NCBI GenBank assembly: GCA_020442385.1
Contig: JAGRKE010000014.1
Coordinates: 243,555 to 307,554 of the forward strand
Direction of reading: 5' to 3'
DNA: 64,000 bases
DNA from: Alphaproteobacteria bacterium
Lineage (GTDB): Bacteria > Pseudomonadota > Alphaproteobacteria > Micavibrionales > Micavibrionaceae
The notes under the pieces were generated by a model. That model made no database searches and had not been told where the DNA came from. It worked only from the letters and a program-made list of their open reading frames with translations. The translations under genes were made by a program, and so were the position numbers. Of the stretch, positions 8,270-15,735 are shown one piece after another (position 1 is the stretch's first letter; each line of letters opens with the position of its first letter).

Positions 8270-9184
8270 ATGCCAAGCCCAAGAGACGCCTCCCCCCAGC
8301 TACAGGATGCCATGGATGACATGGCCGATGCCGTCAATCGCACGATTGAGCGCATGCTGCCCGAGACTGATCTCGCCGAAGCCCCTCTATACGAAGCGAT
8401 GCGCCATGGTACGCTCGGCGGTGGTAAGCGTTTGCGCCCATTTTTGGCGATGCAATCCGCTTTCTTGTTTAATGTCGATAGTTCCCGCGCGCGCCGCGTC
8501 GCGGCCGCAATTGAATTTGTGCATTGTTATTCCCTGATCCATGACGACCTTCCGGCGATGGATGATGCGTCTTTGCGTCGTGGCAAGCCGACCGTGCATA
8601 AACAATTTGGTGAGGCGACCGCCATTCTGGCTGGCGATGCCCTACTCACACTGGCTTTTCAGGTTTTGGGCGAGCGCGAAACACACGAAGATCCGCGCGT
8701 GCGCTGTGAACTAATCCGCGAGCTGGCAATGGCCGCGGGCGGGCACGGTATGGTCGGCGGGCAAATGCTCGACCTGATTGCCGAGCGCGATGATGTTGAT
8801 TTTGATGTGGGTGAAATCTCACGCCTGCAACGCATGAAAACCGGCGCGCTGATGAGCTTCGCTTGTGAATCCGGCGCTATTCTGGGTAAAGGCAGCGAGC
8901 CGCACCGCCGCGCCCTGCGCAGCTACGCACATGATTTGGGGCTGGCTTTCCAAGTCACCGACGATATTCTTGATGTTGAGGCCGATCCGCAGGATACGGG
9001 CAAAGATACCGGCAAGGATGAAGAGGCCGGCAAAGCCACCTTCGTCTCCACGATGGGGAAAGAAGCCGCCCGCGCCCGCGCCGAAATGCTAGTTGCGCAG
9101 GCCGTATCACACCTCAAAATCTTCGAAGGCCGCGCCACGATGCTCAAAGAACTGGCAGAATATGTGCTGGCAAGACGTGCCTAG
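8270..9184 (+). CDS. ispA: Farnesyl diphosphate synthase (short-chain polyprenyl synthase)
   Basis: 304 residues, polyprenyl synthetase fold. The first aspartate-rich motif DDLPAMDD lies at about residue 92 and the second, DDILDVEAD, at about 231; GGGKRLRPFL and the TGALMSFA helix are also present. It condenses IPP with DMAPP and GPP. The two-residue insert in the first motif (DDxxxxD) is typical of bacterial short-chain synthases. A short acidic repeat (DTGKDTGKDEEAGK) follows the second motif, at the flexible loop of the family. Confidence 0.92.
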   Translation: MPSPRDASPQLQDAMDDMADAVNRTIERMLPETDLAEAPLYEAMRHGTLGGGKRLRPFLAMQSAFLFNVDSSRARRVAAAIEFVHCYSLIHDDLPAMDDASLRRGKPTVHKQFGEATAILAGDALLTLAFQVLGERETHEDPRVRCELIRELAMAAGGHGMVGGQMLDLIAERDDVDFDVGEISRLQRMKTGALMSFACESGAILGKGSEPHRRALRSYAHDLGLAFQVTDDILDVEADPQDTGKDTGKDEEAGKATFVSTMGKEAARARAEMLVAQAVSHLKIFEGRATMLKELAEYVLARRA

Positions 9185-9200
9185 AAACATCGTGATTTAA

Positions 9201-9237
9201 TTGACATAAATAAATTCATTCTATAATAAGAATGAAT
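9201..9237 (+). promoter_or_regulatory. Promoter with 9-bp inverted repeat over the -10 box and start codon
   Basis: TTGACA (9201-9206) and a perfect TATAAT (9222-9227), 15 bases apart. A perfect inverted repeat, ATTCATTCT / AGAATGAAT with a 6-base loop, spans 9214-9237 and covers the -10 box and the first bases of the ATG at 9236. Only 8 bases separate the -10 box from the start codon and no Shine-Dalgarno is present, so the mRNA would be almost leaderless. The inverted repeat is well placed for a repressor. Confidence 0.6.
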
Positions 9238-9946
9238 GTTTTACACATCGCGACAGATCAAGGATTTAACGGCGCTCATCAATACGCCAAACCCGGACGC
9301 CCCACCGTTCGAGCCGGACACATGGAATGACGGCAGCTTTGAGTCTCTAAAAAAGGCACTAGCCCAATTTCCCGGTATTTTTTTAGCCATCAGAAATGAA
9401 CTTAAGCCTTGGCTAATAAGTTTTTTGGTAAAGGATGTTTTGCAACAAAACGATCAAACGCTTGCTCAAAAATTTAATATCCGCGCGGAACGTTTTAGAG
9501 ACTTCAAAGAGGTTTTGCAGCCCATTCTTACCAACGTAACTTTCAGCACCAATTGTTATGATTACGCGGCAAATTGTAAAAGAGTGATGCCCGGCGCACT
9601 GGGATATCCGGGAGCACAAATCCCTGACGCAAAGACACCGCTTTCTACCTTTAAGCTTGTTGAGAACACAGAAAATGACGGTTTTGTAAGATTAAACCCC
9701 AGCGCGGGCTTGCCGCCGAAGCACTATCTGTGCCTGCTCTTTCAATCCGCTGAAGACTTCCACTATGTCCGGCAGGATAATTGCGGCTTCTCTCATAAAG
9801 TGGGGCATAATTGTTGTACAAACCAAGACGCAAACCGGCAGGTCATTTCAAACCCTTTGAACGCCGCTTATACAAATGGCGTTAAATTCATCAGCGCTTT
9901 CGCGGTGCCGTCCGGGGGTATCGAAACCCGCGGGTTTGAGATTTAG
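9236..9946 (+). CDS. Hypothetical protein with papain-like NCYDYA / HYVRQD pattern
   Basis: 236 residues, no signal peptide. It has a TNCYDYAAN motif around residue 104 and, about 70 residues later, a FHYVRQDNCGFSHKVGH block. This Cys...His layout is seen in uncharacterised proteins suspected to be papain/NlpC-like hydrolases or transglutaminases; the assignment is pattern-based. The gene is AT-richer than ispA and dxs, has its own strong promoter with an operator-like repeat, and overlaps the convergent membrane-protein gene by 4 bp. It is part of an island that splits ispA from dxs. Confidence 0.55.
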   Translation: MFYTSRQIKDLTALINTPNPDAPPFEPDTWNDGSFESLKKALAQFPGIFLAIRNELKPWLISFLVKDVLQQNDQTLAQKFNIRAERFRDFKEVLQPILTNVTFSTNCYDYAANCKRVMPGALGYPGAQIPDAKTPLSTFKLVENTENDGFVRLNPSAGLPPKHYLCLLFQSAEDFHYVRQDNCGFSHKVGHNCCTNQDANRQVISNPLNAAYTNGVKFISAFAVPSGGIETRGFEI

Positions 9947-10347
9947 GGATTAAGTCTGTTGTGCTGTTCGGTCACATCTTCGTGGTCGATATCAATGATC
10001 TCTCCCTCTGCATAGTCCTCCTGCGAGAGAGAATTAATACGCTGATTAAGATTTCGGTCCATTTTAGAGATATCTTGATTTAAATCTTTTATTCCTTGAT
10101 CAATAAAATCGAAAGCCGCATTCATTTCGTCGTCAGCCTGCTTATTCGCCCTATCCACCGCGTATGAAAAAGCCGTGCATAATGAGGAAATACCCGCAAA
10201 AACAACGGCCTTTCTCAGGTCCATATCACCATTGATAATATATGCGCTCGCCGCACCTAAACCGGAAGAAATGGCCAAGCCGCCATACACATAAGTCCGC
10301 TTGGACGCGGTTTCGAAAATATTTTTAAGTCGTTCTTTGATTTTCAT
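9943..10347 (-). CDS. Small membrane protein with acidic C-terminal tail
   Basis: 134 residues from ATG 10347 (an in-frame GTG at 10365 is less likely). Two hydrophobic segments (YVYGGLAISSGLGAASAYII and AVVFAGISSLCTAFSYAV) form a hairpin. A predicted coiled coil (MDRNLNQRINSLSQ region) and an acidic tail rich in Asp, Glu and His follow. Not recognised. It is 42 bp downstream of another membrane-protein gene on the same strand, so the pair may be co-expressed. A CACAATTGTG palindrome lies in its upstream gap. Confidence 0.55.
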   Translation of the reverse strand: MKIKERLKNIFETASKRTYVYGGLAISSGLGAASAYIINGDMDLRKAVVFAGISSLCTAFSYAVDRANKQADDEMNAAFDFIDQGIKDLNQDISKMDRNLNQRINSLSQEDYAEGEIIDIDHEDVTEQHNRLNP

Positions 10348-10389
10348 GGCAACTAAGCACACCACAATTGTGTGTTATGTCAATAAATT

Positions 10390-11055
10390 TTAAAGCTGTC
10401 GTTTTGGCAACTCTTCATCGTGGTCGTGCCCGCCGAATTTTTGATCAAAATTATATGAAACAACCGTTGAAATAATGCCCGCCGCATTGAGTAACACATA
10501 CTTAAAGTCTACGCCGGCCTCACTGAAATAACTCGCCACAGTAAAAACCGTCCATAGAGCCGTTGCCCCGCCGCCAACTTTGGTTATGGGAGAGCTATTC
10601 TGCCACAGCTCTTTGGTTTTGTGGCTCACATCCTCAAAACTCAACTTCAAACACTGCGCCGTAATTTTCATCGGGTTGGTAATTTGCGGATCAACACGCG
10701 GTTTATGAACGTCATAGACAAAGAATTTCCCGATAGCAGCCACGTCCATTGCCTTGGCAGCCAGCCATAATTTGATACTTGCTTCAGGGCTAACATTCAC
10801 GATATCGGCACCCATCTCTACCAGTGCAAAACCACCTAAAACCGCACCGCCAAAAAACAGAGCTTTTGTGCTGCCTGTTGATTGCTCATAGGCGTGACGG
10901 AATTTTTTATACGGCCAGGAAATGACCGGCGGCGCGCCCACCAGCGTGCGGTCAAGAGCATCGCGCGCGGGCTGCGTTTTTCGCGCAGCATAATTAAACC
11001 CGGAGCGCACTCCGGAAACCGTTTTTCCAAAAATCCCAACCAACCCCTGTGACAT
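10390..11055 (-). CDS. Hypothetical membrane protein, 221 aa
   Basis: Not recognised. It has a soluble N-terminal part with a basic stretch, then hydrophobic segments at about residues 66-88 (ALFFGGAVLGGFALVEMGAD), 155-175 and 185-200, and a charged C-terminus with GGHDHDEELPKRQL. It belongs to the AT-richer island between ispA and dxs and is read in the direction opposite to both. Start ATG 11055. Confidence 0.55.
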   Translation of the reverse strand: MSQGLVGIFGKTVSGVRSGFNYAARKTQPARDALDRTLVGAPPVISWPYKKFRHAYEQSTGSTKALFFGGAVLGGFALVEMGADIVNVSPEASIKLWLAAKAMDVAAIGKFFVYDVHKPRVDPQITNPMKITAQCLKLSFEDVSHKTKELWQNSSPITKVGGGATALWTVFTVASYFSEAGVDFKYVLLNAAGIISTVVSYNFDQKFGGHDHDEELPKRQL

Positions 11056-11138
11056 GATTTCCGTAATAAAGAAAAAACCGTGAAAAAGCCAGAAAATCTT
11101 TGCCTTTTATGCGCAAAAACTTGTACAACAGCGGGATT

Positions 11139-13157
11139 ATGGCAGAAGAGAAACTCCAGCAAGACACGATAGAGCACGCGCATTCCATTTTGGATCGCGT
11201 CGATACGCCTGCCGATATGAAATCCTTGAGCGATGCCGAGCTTAAGACTCTGGCCGAGGATGTGCGCCGCCACATGATCGAGAGCGTTGCTCAAACAGGT
11301 GGGCATTTGGGCGCGGGGCTGGGCGTGGTCGAGCTCACCGTCGCCCTGCACGCCGTGTTTGATACGCCCGATGACAAACTGATCTGGGATGTCGGCCACC
11401 AAGCCTATCCGCATAAAATTCTGACCGGGCGCAAGAACCGCATGCATACGCTGCGCCAAAAAGACGGCCTGTCCGGCTTCACCAAGCGCTCAGAGTCCGA
11501 ATACGACCCGTTCGGCGCTGCACACTCCAGTACGTCGATCTCTGCCGGGCTCGGCATGGCTGTTGCGCGCGACCTAACCCTCGCCCGTCACCCCCGCGAA
11601 GGCGGGGGCAACCACGTGATTGCCGTGATCGGCGACGGCGCGATGAGCGCGGGCATGGCGTATGAGGCCATGAACAACGCAGGCTCGATGAAATCGCGGC
11701 TCATCGTCATCCTGAACGACAATGAAATGTCGATCGCCCCGCCCGTGGGCGCGCTCAGCCGCCACCTGACCAAGATCGTCAGCTCCAAGGCCTATAAAGG
11801 CGCGCGTGAGGCGGGTAAGAAAATCACGGAATTCCTCCCGAGCCCGCTGCGCCATGCGGCCAAACGCGCCGAAGAAGGCGCCCGCGTTGCAATCGGCGGC
11901 GGCAGTTTGTTTGAAGAGATGGGCTTTTATTATATCGGCCCCGTGGACGGCCATAATCTCGACCACCTGCTGCCCATCCTGCGCAATATCAAGAGCAGTC
12001 ATGATCACGGCCCAATCCTCATCCACGCACTGACGCAAAAGGGCAAGGGCTACCTTCCGGCTGAAAACTCCGCCGATAAAATGCACGGCGTGAAGAAATT
12101 CGACGTGGTCACGGGCGACCAGCACAAGGCCAAACCCGGCGCGCCCAGCTACACCAATGTGTTCGCGGCCGAGCTGATCCGCCAAGCCGATAAAGACGAC
12201 AAAATCGTTGCCATCACCGCCGCCATGCCGTCGGGCACGGGTCTGGATAAATTCGGCGACAAATTCCCCGCGCGCACCTTTGATGTCGGCATTGCCGAGC
12301 AGCACGGCGTGACCTTCGCCGCTGGGCTCGCCGCCGAAGGCTTCAAGCCGTTTTGCGCGATTTACTCCACCTTCCTGCAACGCGCCTACGACCAGGTCGT
12401 GCATGATGTCGCGCTGCAAAACCTGCCTGTGCGCTTTGCGATTGACCGCGCCGGGCTGGTGGGCGCGGACGGGCAAACCCACGCCGGCGCGTTCGATACC
12501 GCCTATCTCGGCTGCCTGCCGGGTATGGTGCTGATGGCCGCAAGCGACGAGGCGGAGCTGACCCACATGGTCGCCACCGCCGCTGCCTATAATGACGGGC
12601 CAATCGCCTTTAGATACCCGCGCGGTGAAGGCACAGGCGTAGATATTCCGCAAGAGCCGGAGATTCTAGAGATCGGTAAGGGCCGCATTGTTTACAACAC
12701 ACATTGTCATTCCGACCGACCGCAAGGAGCGGAGGAATCTTATCAGACCAACCAAAATATCAGATCCCTCGACTTCGCTCGGGATGACATCTCTGGCGAC
12801 ATCGCCATCCTCTCCTACGGTACGCGCCTGCAAGAATGCATCGAGGCCGGAAAGATGCTGGGCGAACAGGGCAAAACCGTCACCGTCGCCGATGCGCGCT
12901 TTGCCAAGCCGCTCGACGAAGCGCTCATCCGCGCGCTGGTTGAAAATCATGACATGCTGATAACGATCGAGGAAGGCAGCATCGGCGGCTTCGGCAGCTT
13001 CGTGCTCGAATTCCTCGCCCGCGAAGATTTGCTCGGCGTCGCCAAAATCAAAACCATGCACCTGCCCGACCGCTTCCAAGACCAAGCCAAACCCGACGAG
13101 CAATATGAAGAGGCAGGGTTAGTTGCGCGGGATATTTTTGTAACTACCAACGCTTAG
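11139..13157 (+). CDS. dxs: 1-deoxy-D-xylulose-5-phosphate synthase
   Basis: 672 residues from ATG 11139; other in-frame starts (11100, 11109) only add a non-conserved extension. It joins pyruvate and glyceraldehyde 3-phosphate using TPP, the first MEP step. The TPP motif GDGAMSAG...NDNEMSI and the C-terminal transketolase-like domains ([33 protein letters not shown]) are intact. It is about 35 residues longer than usual because of two in-frame palindromic insertions: about 7 residues at 151-157, just before the TPP strand, and about 30 residues at 523-551, before AILSYGT. Both are at surface-loop positions by family alignment. Confidence 0.95.
   Translation: MAEEKLQQDTIEHAHSILDRVDTPADMKSLSDAELKTLAEDVRRHMIESVAQTGGHLGAGLGVVELTVALHAVFDTPDDKLIWDVGHQAYPHKILTGRKNRMHTLRQKDGLSGFTKRSESEYDPFGAAHSSTSISAGLGMAVARDLTLARHPREGGGNHVIAVIGDGAMSAGMAYEAMNNAGSMKSRLIVILNDNEMSIAPPVGALSRHLTKIVSSKAYKGAREAGKKITEFLPSPLRHAAKRAEEGARVAIGGGSLFEEMGFYYIGPVDGHNLDHLLPILRNIKSSHDHGPILIHALTQKGKGYLPAENSADKMHGVKKFDVVTGDQHKAKPGAPSYTNVFAAELIRQADKDDKIVAITAAMPSGTGLDKFGDKFPARTFDVGIAEQHGVTFAAGLAAEGFKPFCAIYSTFLQRAYDQVVHDVALQNLPVRFAIDRAGLVGADGQTHAGAFDTAYLGCLPGMVLMAASDEAELTHMVATAAAYNDGPIAFRYPRGEGTGVDIPQEPEILEIGKGRIVYNTHCHSDRPQGAEESYQTNQNIRSLDFARDDISGDIAILSYGTRLQECIEAGKMLGEQGKTVTVADARFAKPLDEALIRALVENHDMLITIEEGSIGGFGSFVLEFLAREDLLGVAKIKTMHLPDRFQDQAKPDEQYEEAGLVARDIFVTTNA
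11591..11608. repeat. Single GC-rich hairpin (family 2) in frame inside dxs
   Basis: CCCCCGC-GAAG-GCGGGGG, an exact 7-bp stem with a 4-base loop. It encodes HPREGGG at a position where other Dxs proteins have about seven fewer residues. It looks like half of the two-hairpin element seen in ispH. Confidence 0.75.
12705..12789. repeat. Palindromic element (family 1) in frame inside dxs
   Basis: 85 bp that begins TGTCATTCCGA and ends TCGGGATGACA (inverted ends). The inner arms carry AGGAATCT and AGATCCCTCG around a variable loop. It encodes 28 residues with no stop ([12 protein letters not shown]...RSLDFARDD). Matching copies lie at 30015-30079, 37471-37535 and 58130-58211. Confidence 0.9.
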
Positions 13158-13161
13158 TTAT

Positions 13162-13602
13162 CTAGACAAATGTTAAGAGCATTATCTTGGAATTGCCACC
13201 GTATGTCATATGACATCTAGACAAAACGTCCCTGCCCAGCAAGCCGTCAATTCCTTGTGCTTCAAAATTACATTCAACAACAGGCAGCGCCGGCATTACA
13301 AATGGTGTTCCATCACCTTGTATAATCATAGCTATATCATAGGTATTCATTTGATGTGGAGTGCTTCCAGTTGACGGCGTATTAACAAGCGTATTTCCTG
13401 TTGGCCCTATAGCTAATTTATTTATAATTTCTTCATCGATACATGTGGATGTAGCGCCTGTGTCAACAAGCAAATTAGCTGGAACAGGATCAGGAACAGG
13501 CTGACCTGCTTCAACAAGAGCTTTTCTACGTTGCGTGCTCACGGCAATGTGGACCTGAAAAATTGGCCCTTGGATTGTAATGGGGATTATGCAGTGTGGC
13601 AT
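13162..13602 (-). CDS. Retropepsin-like aspartyl protease
   Basis: 146 residues with the single-domain aspartyl protease signature: active-site LVDTGATSTCI at about residues 44-54 and the C-terminal GLLGRDVLSR hydrophobic-glycine motif. Such proteins act as homodimers in which each subunit gives one catalytic Asp. No signal peptide is seen, so it is probably cytosolic. It overlaps the upstream partner gene by 16 bp, which suggests coupled translation. Composition is clearly AT-richer than dxs, 4 bp away on the other strand, so lateral acquisition is likely. Confidence 0.8.
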   Translation of the reverse strand: MPHCIIPITIQGPIFQVHIAVSTQRRKALVEAGQPVPDPVPANLLVDTGATSTCIDEEIINKLAIGPTGNTLVNTPSTGSTPHQMNTYDIAMIIQGDGTPFVMPALPVVECNFEAQGIDGLLGRDVLSRCHMTYGGNSKIMLLTFV

Positions 13603-13832
13603 GCCTGATCAATATCCCTGGAAAAATAAGATATAGTTTCTGTCCCAGAGATTTTTTTGACCAAGAATGGTTCAAGTTTTGCTACTTCGTAGCCTTCTTT
13701 AAGAGCATCTTCATAGGCGGCATAAGTACCAATAAGTTCTTCACCCACAATAACAACATACTTACCCTCTTCCCCTAAGAGTTCAGGTAGAAGTTTCTTA
13801 TACGTTTGAATTTCTTTTTGTAAATCTGTCAT
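13587..13832 (-). CDS. Small protein paired with aspartyl protease
   Basis: 81 residues, from ATG 13832. It has a central VIVGEELIGTYAAYEDALKEG segment and a following PFLVKKISG strand, a pattern met in small uncharacterised proteins with 'G.y.s.eeAl..G......PflV..I'. Its 3' end overlaps the aspartyl protease start by 16 bp. Similar small genes next to retropepsin-like proteases suggest a substrate, chaperone or inhibitor role; this is inference. A TATAAT-like box lies about 20-25 bases upstream of the start. Confidence 0.6.
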   Translation of the reverse strand: MTDLQKEIQTYKKLLPELLGEEGKYVVIVGEELIGTYAAYEDALKEGYEVAKLEPFLVKKISGTETISYFSRDIDQACHTA

Positions 13833-13996
13833 CACTTCGATTCTCCAATGTTATTATAGCACGAAAAGCGCCCCGAATGCACAGGATTCTGACAAATACC
13901 ATAAAACAAATACTCTGGAATATGTGGGGTATAAAACACTACAAATTAATATAAGTCAAATATTTACACATATGCATTTGTATTTTTCACTTCTAG

Positions 13997-14041
13997 ATTT
14001 ATATATTTTTTGAAAAAATTTTTTTGAAAAAATATATAAAT
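13997..14041. repeat. 22-bp AT-only inverted repeat
   Basis: Arms 13997-14018 and 14020-14041 around a single central base match at 21 of 22 pairs (the one mismatch is G opposite G). The arms contain ATTTATATA plus runs of T and A. It could be a protein-binding site, a cruciform-prone junction or a bidirectional terminator-like structure, though it lacks a GC stem. Confidence 0.7.
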
Positions 14042-14230
14042 ATCTCCACTCTGCTTGATGTTATAGGAATAAATTCATATTTTGTCAAGTGGAATTCAAA
14101 CAAACATACTAGCCCACCTAAAAAAAACACCTACACTATGAAGTAAATTAAAAAACCATGTGTTCAGTTTAACTAATTAGTATGCTCCCATCCCACCGCA
14201 CTCACTTATGCGCTCGTAAAAATACCCACA

Positions 14231-14264
14231 TTGACAAAATAGGAAATAAATCCTAATATTTTGT
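14231..14264 (+). promoter_or_regulatory. Sigma70-like promoter giving a leaderless mRNA
   Basis: TTGACA at 14231-14236 and TAATAT at 14254-14259 with the ideal 17-base spacer. The -10 box ends 5 bases before the ATG at 14265, so transcription would start at or near the A of the start codon. No Shine-Dalgarno is present. TAGGA/TCCTA arms between the boxes could be an operator. Confidence 0.6.
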
Positions 14265-14651
14265 ATGACCTATGATACAGACACGCGCCACCAAAACACC
14301 ACCCCGCCTGCATGGCCTGCCGCCCCGAAAACCGCTGAGGAAAAGCAAGAGGAGATGCTGGCGCTGTGCGCCGATCTGCTAGAAACGCTGAGCCAGAGCG
14401 CGTCCGGCGCGGATGATCTGCTGACGCGTCAGGCCGCCCTGCTCGACCAGCTGCTCTATGCGGTGATGCGCAAAAGCCTGCAAACCGATCTGAAGCGCGG
14501 CTATTTCGACGAGGCGGCGCTGCTGCTGGCGCTGCGCATACAAAAGCAATGTGCCGACACGGTGAAGGCCGGCGCGGCGATTGACTATATGAAGCATTTG
14601 GGCCTGCCGCCCCTTCCCCACCCCCACAAAATTGAAAAACGAAATGAGTAA
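14265..14651 (+). CDS. Hypothetical helical protein, 128 aa
   Basis: Not recognised. It is predicted almost all helical, with leucine-rich stretches (MLALCADLLETLSQ, LLDQLLYAVMRKSLQ), and ends in a His/Pro-rich tail. Its stop overlaps the next start as ATGAGTAA (8 bp), so the two products are translationally coupled and probably act together. Composition returns to core-like GC. Similar small helical plus basic pairs occur in alphaproteobacteria, but no function is known to me. Confidence 0.6.
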   Translation: MTYDTDTRHQNTTPPAWPAAPKTAEEKQEEMLALCADLLETLSQSASGADDLLTRQAALLDQLLYAVMRKSLQTDLKRGYFDEAALLLALRIQKQCADTVKAGAAIDYMKHLGLPPLPHPHKIEKRNE

Positions 14652-14919
14652 CTCTAAAATCTCAAGAAAAAGAAGGGCTTGGACACCACAAAGACGCGCA
14701 AAGCAGGCCGCAAATATCCGCAAAACCAAGCCATGGACCAAGACCTGCGGCCCGAAAACCGATGCGGGCAAGGCGCGCGCCCGCGCAAACGCCACCACAA
14801 GCGGGATGCATACGCGCGAGATGCGGCTGCTGCGCCGGGTTTTACGCCTGCAAAAAGCGTTTATAGACGGGATTACAGCCTCGACATCATCCCCTAAACA
14901 TGGTTCAACAAAACTATGA
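14644..14919 (+). CDS. Small basic protein, 91 aa
   Basis: Very Lys/Arg-rich. It carries a RRAKQAANIRKTKPWTKTCG segment followed by PKTDAGKARARANAT, a pattern of short 'AANIR..KPW..S.GPKT..GK' proteins found in alphaproteobacteria and phages, possibly nucleic-acid binding. ATG 14644 lies within the stop region of the gene before it. A TTG at 14632 is less likely. It overlaps the HAD gene downstream by 4 bp (ATGA). Confidence 0.6.
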   Translation: MSNSKISRKRRAWTPQRRAKQAANIRKTKPWTKTCGPKTDAGKARARANATTSGMHTREMRLLRRVLRLQKAFIDGITASTSSPKHGSTKL

Positions 14920-15683
14920 CTTTAGAGCGCCCGACGATTGTGATTTTTGACATGGACGGAACCACCGTTCGTCACATCAATTTGATGTTACTGCATATTC
15001 TGGAGAAGCTGGATGATTTCGGCTATCTGATCTCGCGCTTCTTTCGCTGGCTGTTTCGCCGCGGGGCGCAAGGGCCGATCATCCCCGATGATGAGGACTT
15101 CCTGAACCGCCGCAAGCCGCGCCTGTTCGTGCACCGCGCCATTCACACCTTCCGCCGTAAAGAGGTCGACCAGATTGTCGAGCCCTGCCCCGGAATTTAT
15201 ACCGTGCTGGACTTCCTGAAAAAACAGGGCGTGCCGATGGCGCTGGCCAGTAATGGGCTGGGCAAGGGTTATGGCGATGATATTTTGAAGAAATTCGATC
15301 TGGAGGGGTATTTCGGCGCGACAATTTTCCGCGAGGATGTCAGCAAATCCAAGCCAAATCCGGAGGGGTTGCTGCTCGCGCTCAATCAAATGGGCGCGCA
15401 GGTTAGCAAGGGCGATGTCATCTGGCATATTGGTGACCGGCACAAGGATGTGAAGGCGGCGCTGGCGGCCAATGAGCATCTTCCGGCCAAGGTCGTGCCC
15501 GTGGCCTATGGGTTGAATGCGGCCACCGCGGTGCTGGAGAAGAACCTCAGCCCCGATCACATCATTATGAGCTACACCGATATGCATGACCGCCTGAAGG
15601 ATTTGTTCAGGGATGCACCAGGCAAAGGTAATACTTCAGAAGAAGTGCCTAAGCCAAAGATAAAAAAGAAGAAAAGCGCATAA
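14916..15683 (+). CDS. HAD-superfamily phosphatase
   Basis: 255 residues. Motif I is IFDMDGTTV (nucleophile Asp and general acid Asp at about residues 11 and 13), motif II ALASNG, motif III KPNPEG with a preceding Lys, and motif IV IGDRHKDVKAA. The cap is helical with many aromatic and Arg residues (SRFFRWLFRRG). The C-terminus is a Lys-rich tail (PKIKKKKSA). Substrate unknown; phosphoglycolate-phosphatase-like subclass is likely. It overlaps the previous gene by 4 bp and so forms a three-gene coupled operon. Confidence 0.8.
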   Translation: MTLERPTIVIFDMDGTTVRHINLMLLHILEKLDDFGYLISRFFRWLFRRGAQGPIIPDDEDFLNRRKPRLFVHRAIHTFRRKEVDQIVEPCPGIYTVLDFLKKQGVPMALASNGLGKGYGDDILKKFDLEGYFGATIFREDVSKSKPNPEGLLLALNQMGAQVSKGDVIWHIGDRHKDVKAALAANEHLPAKVVPVAYGLNAATAVLEKNLSPDHIIMSYTDMHDRLKDLFRDAPGKGNTSEEVPKPKIKKKKSA

Positions 15684-15735
15684 GAAAAATGGCGCTTGGC
15701 GGTACTGAGTCACTTCAAAATTCCGCCCCATCCCA

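Larger units (their letters stand above)
13836..14264. other. AT-rich gap without a gene, containing a large palindrome
   Basis: About 430 bp with no credible reading frame. Composition drops sharply compared with both flanks. It holds the 13997-14041 palindrome and ends in the promoter of the next gene. It probably represents the regulatory or junction part of the acquired protease segment. Confidence 0.6.

Noticed and set aside
11574..12653. 359-codon frame on the minus strand of dxs
   Set aside because: Mirror of a strongly conserved gene; composition of the translation is not protein-like.
14265..14919. Prophage remnant
   Set aside because: The basic small protein recalls phage-encoded ones, but no terminase, capsid, integrase or att repeat is nearby and GC is core-like.
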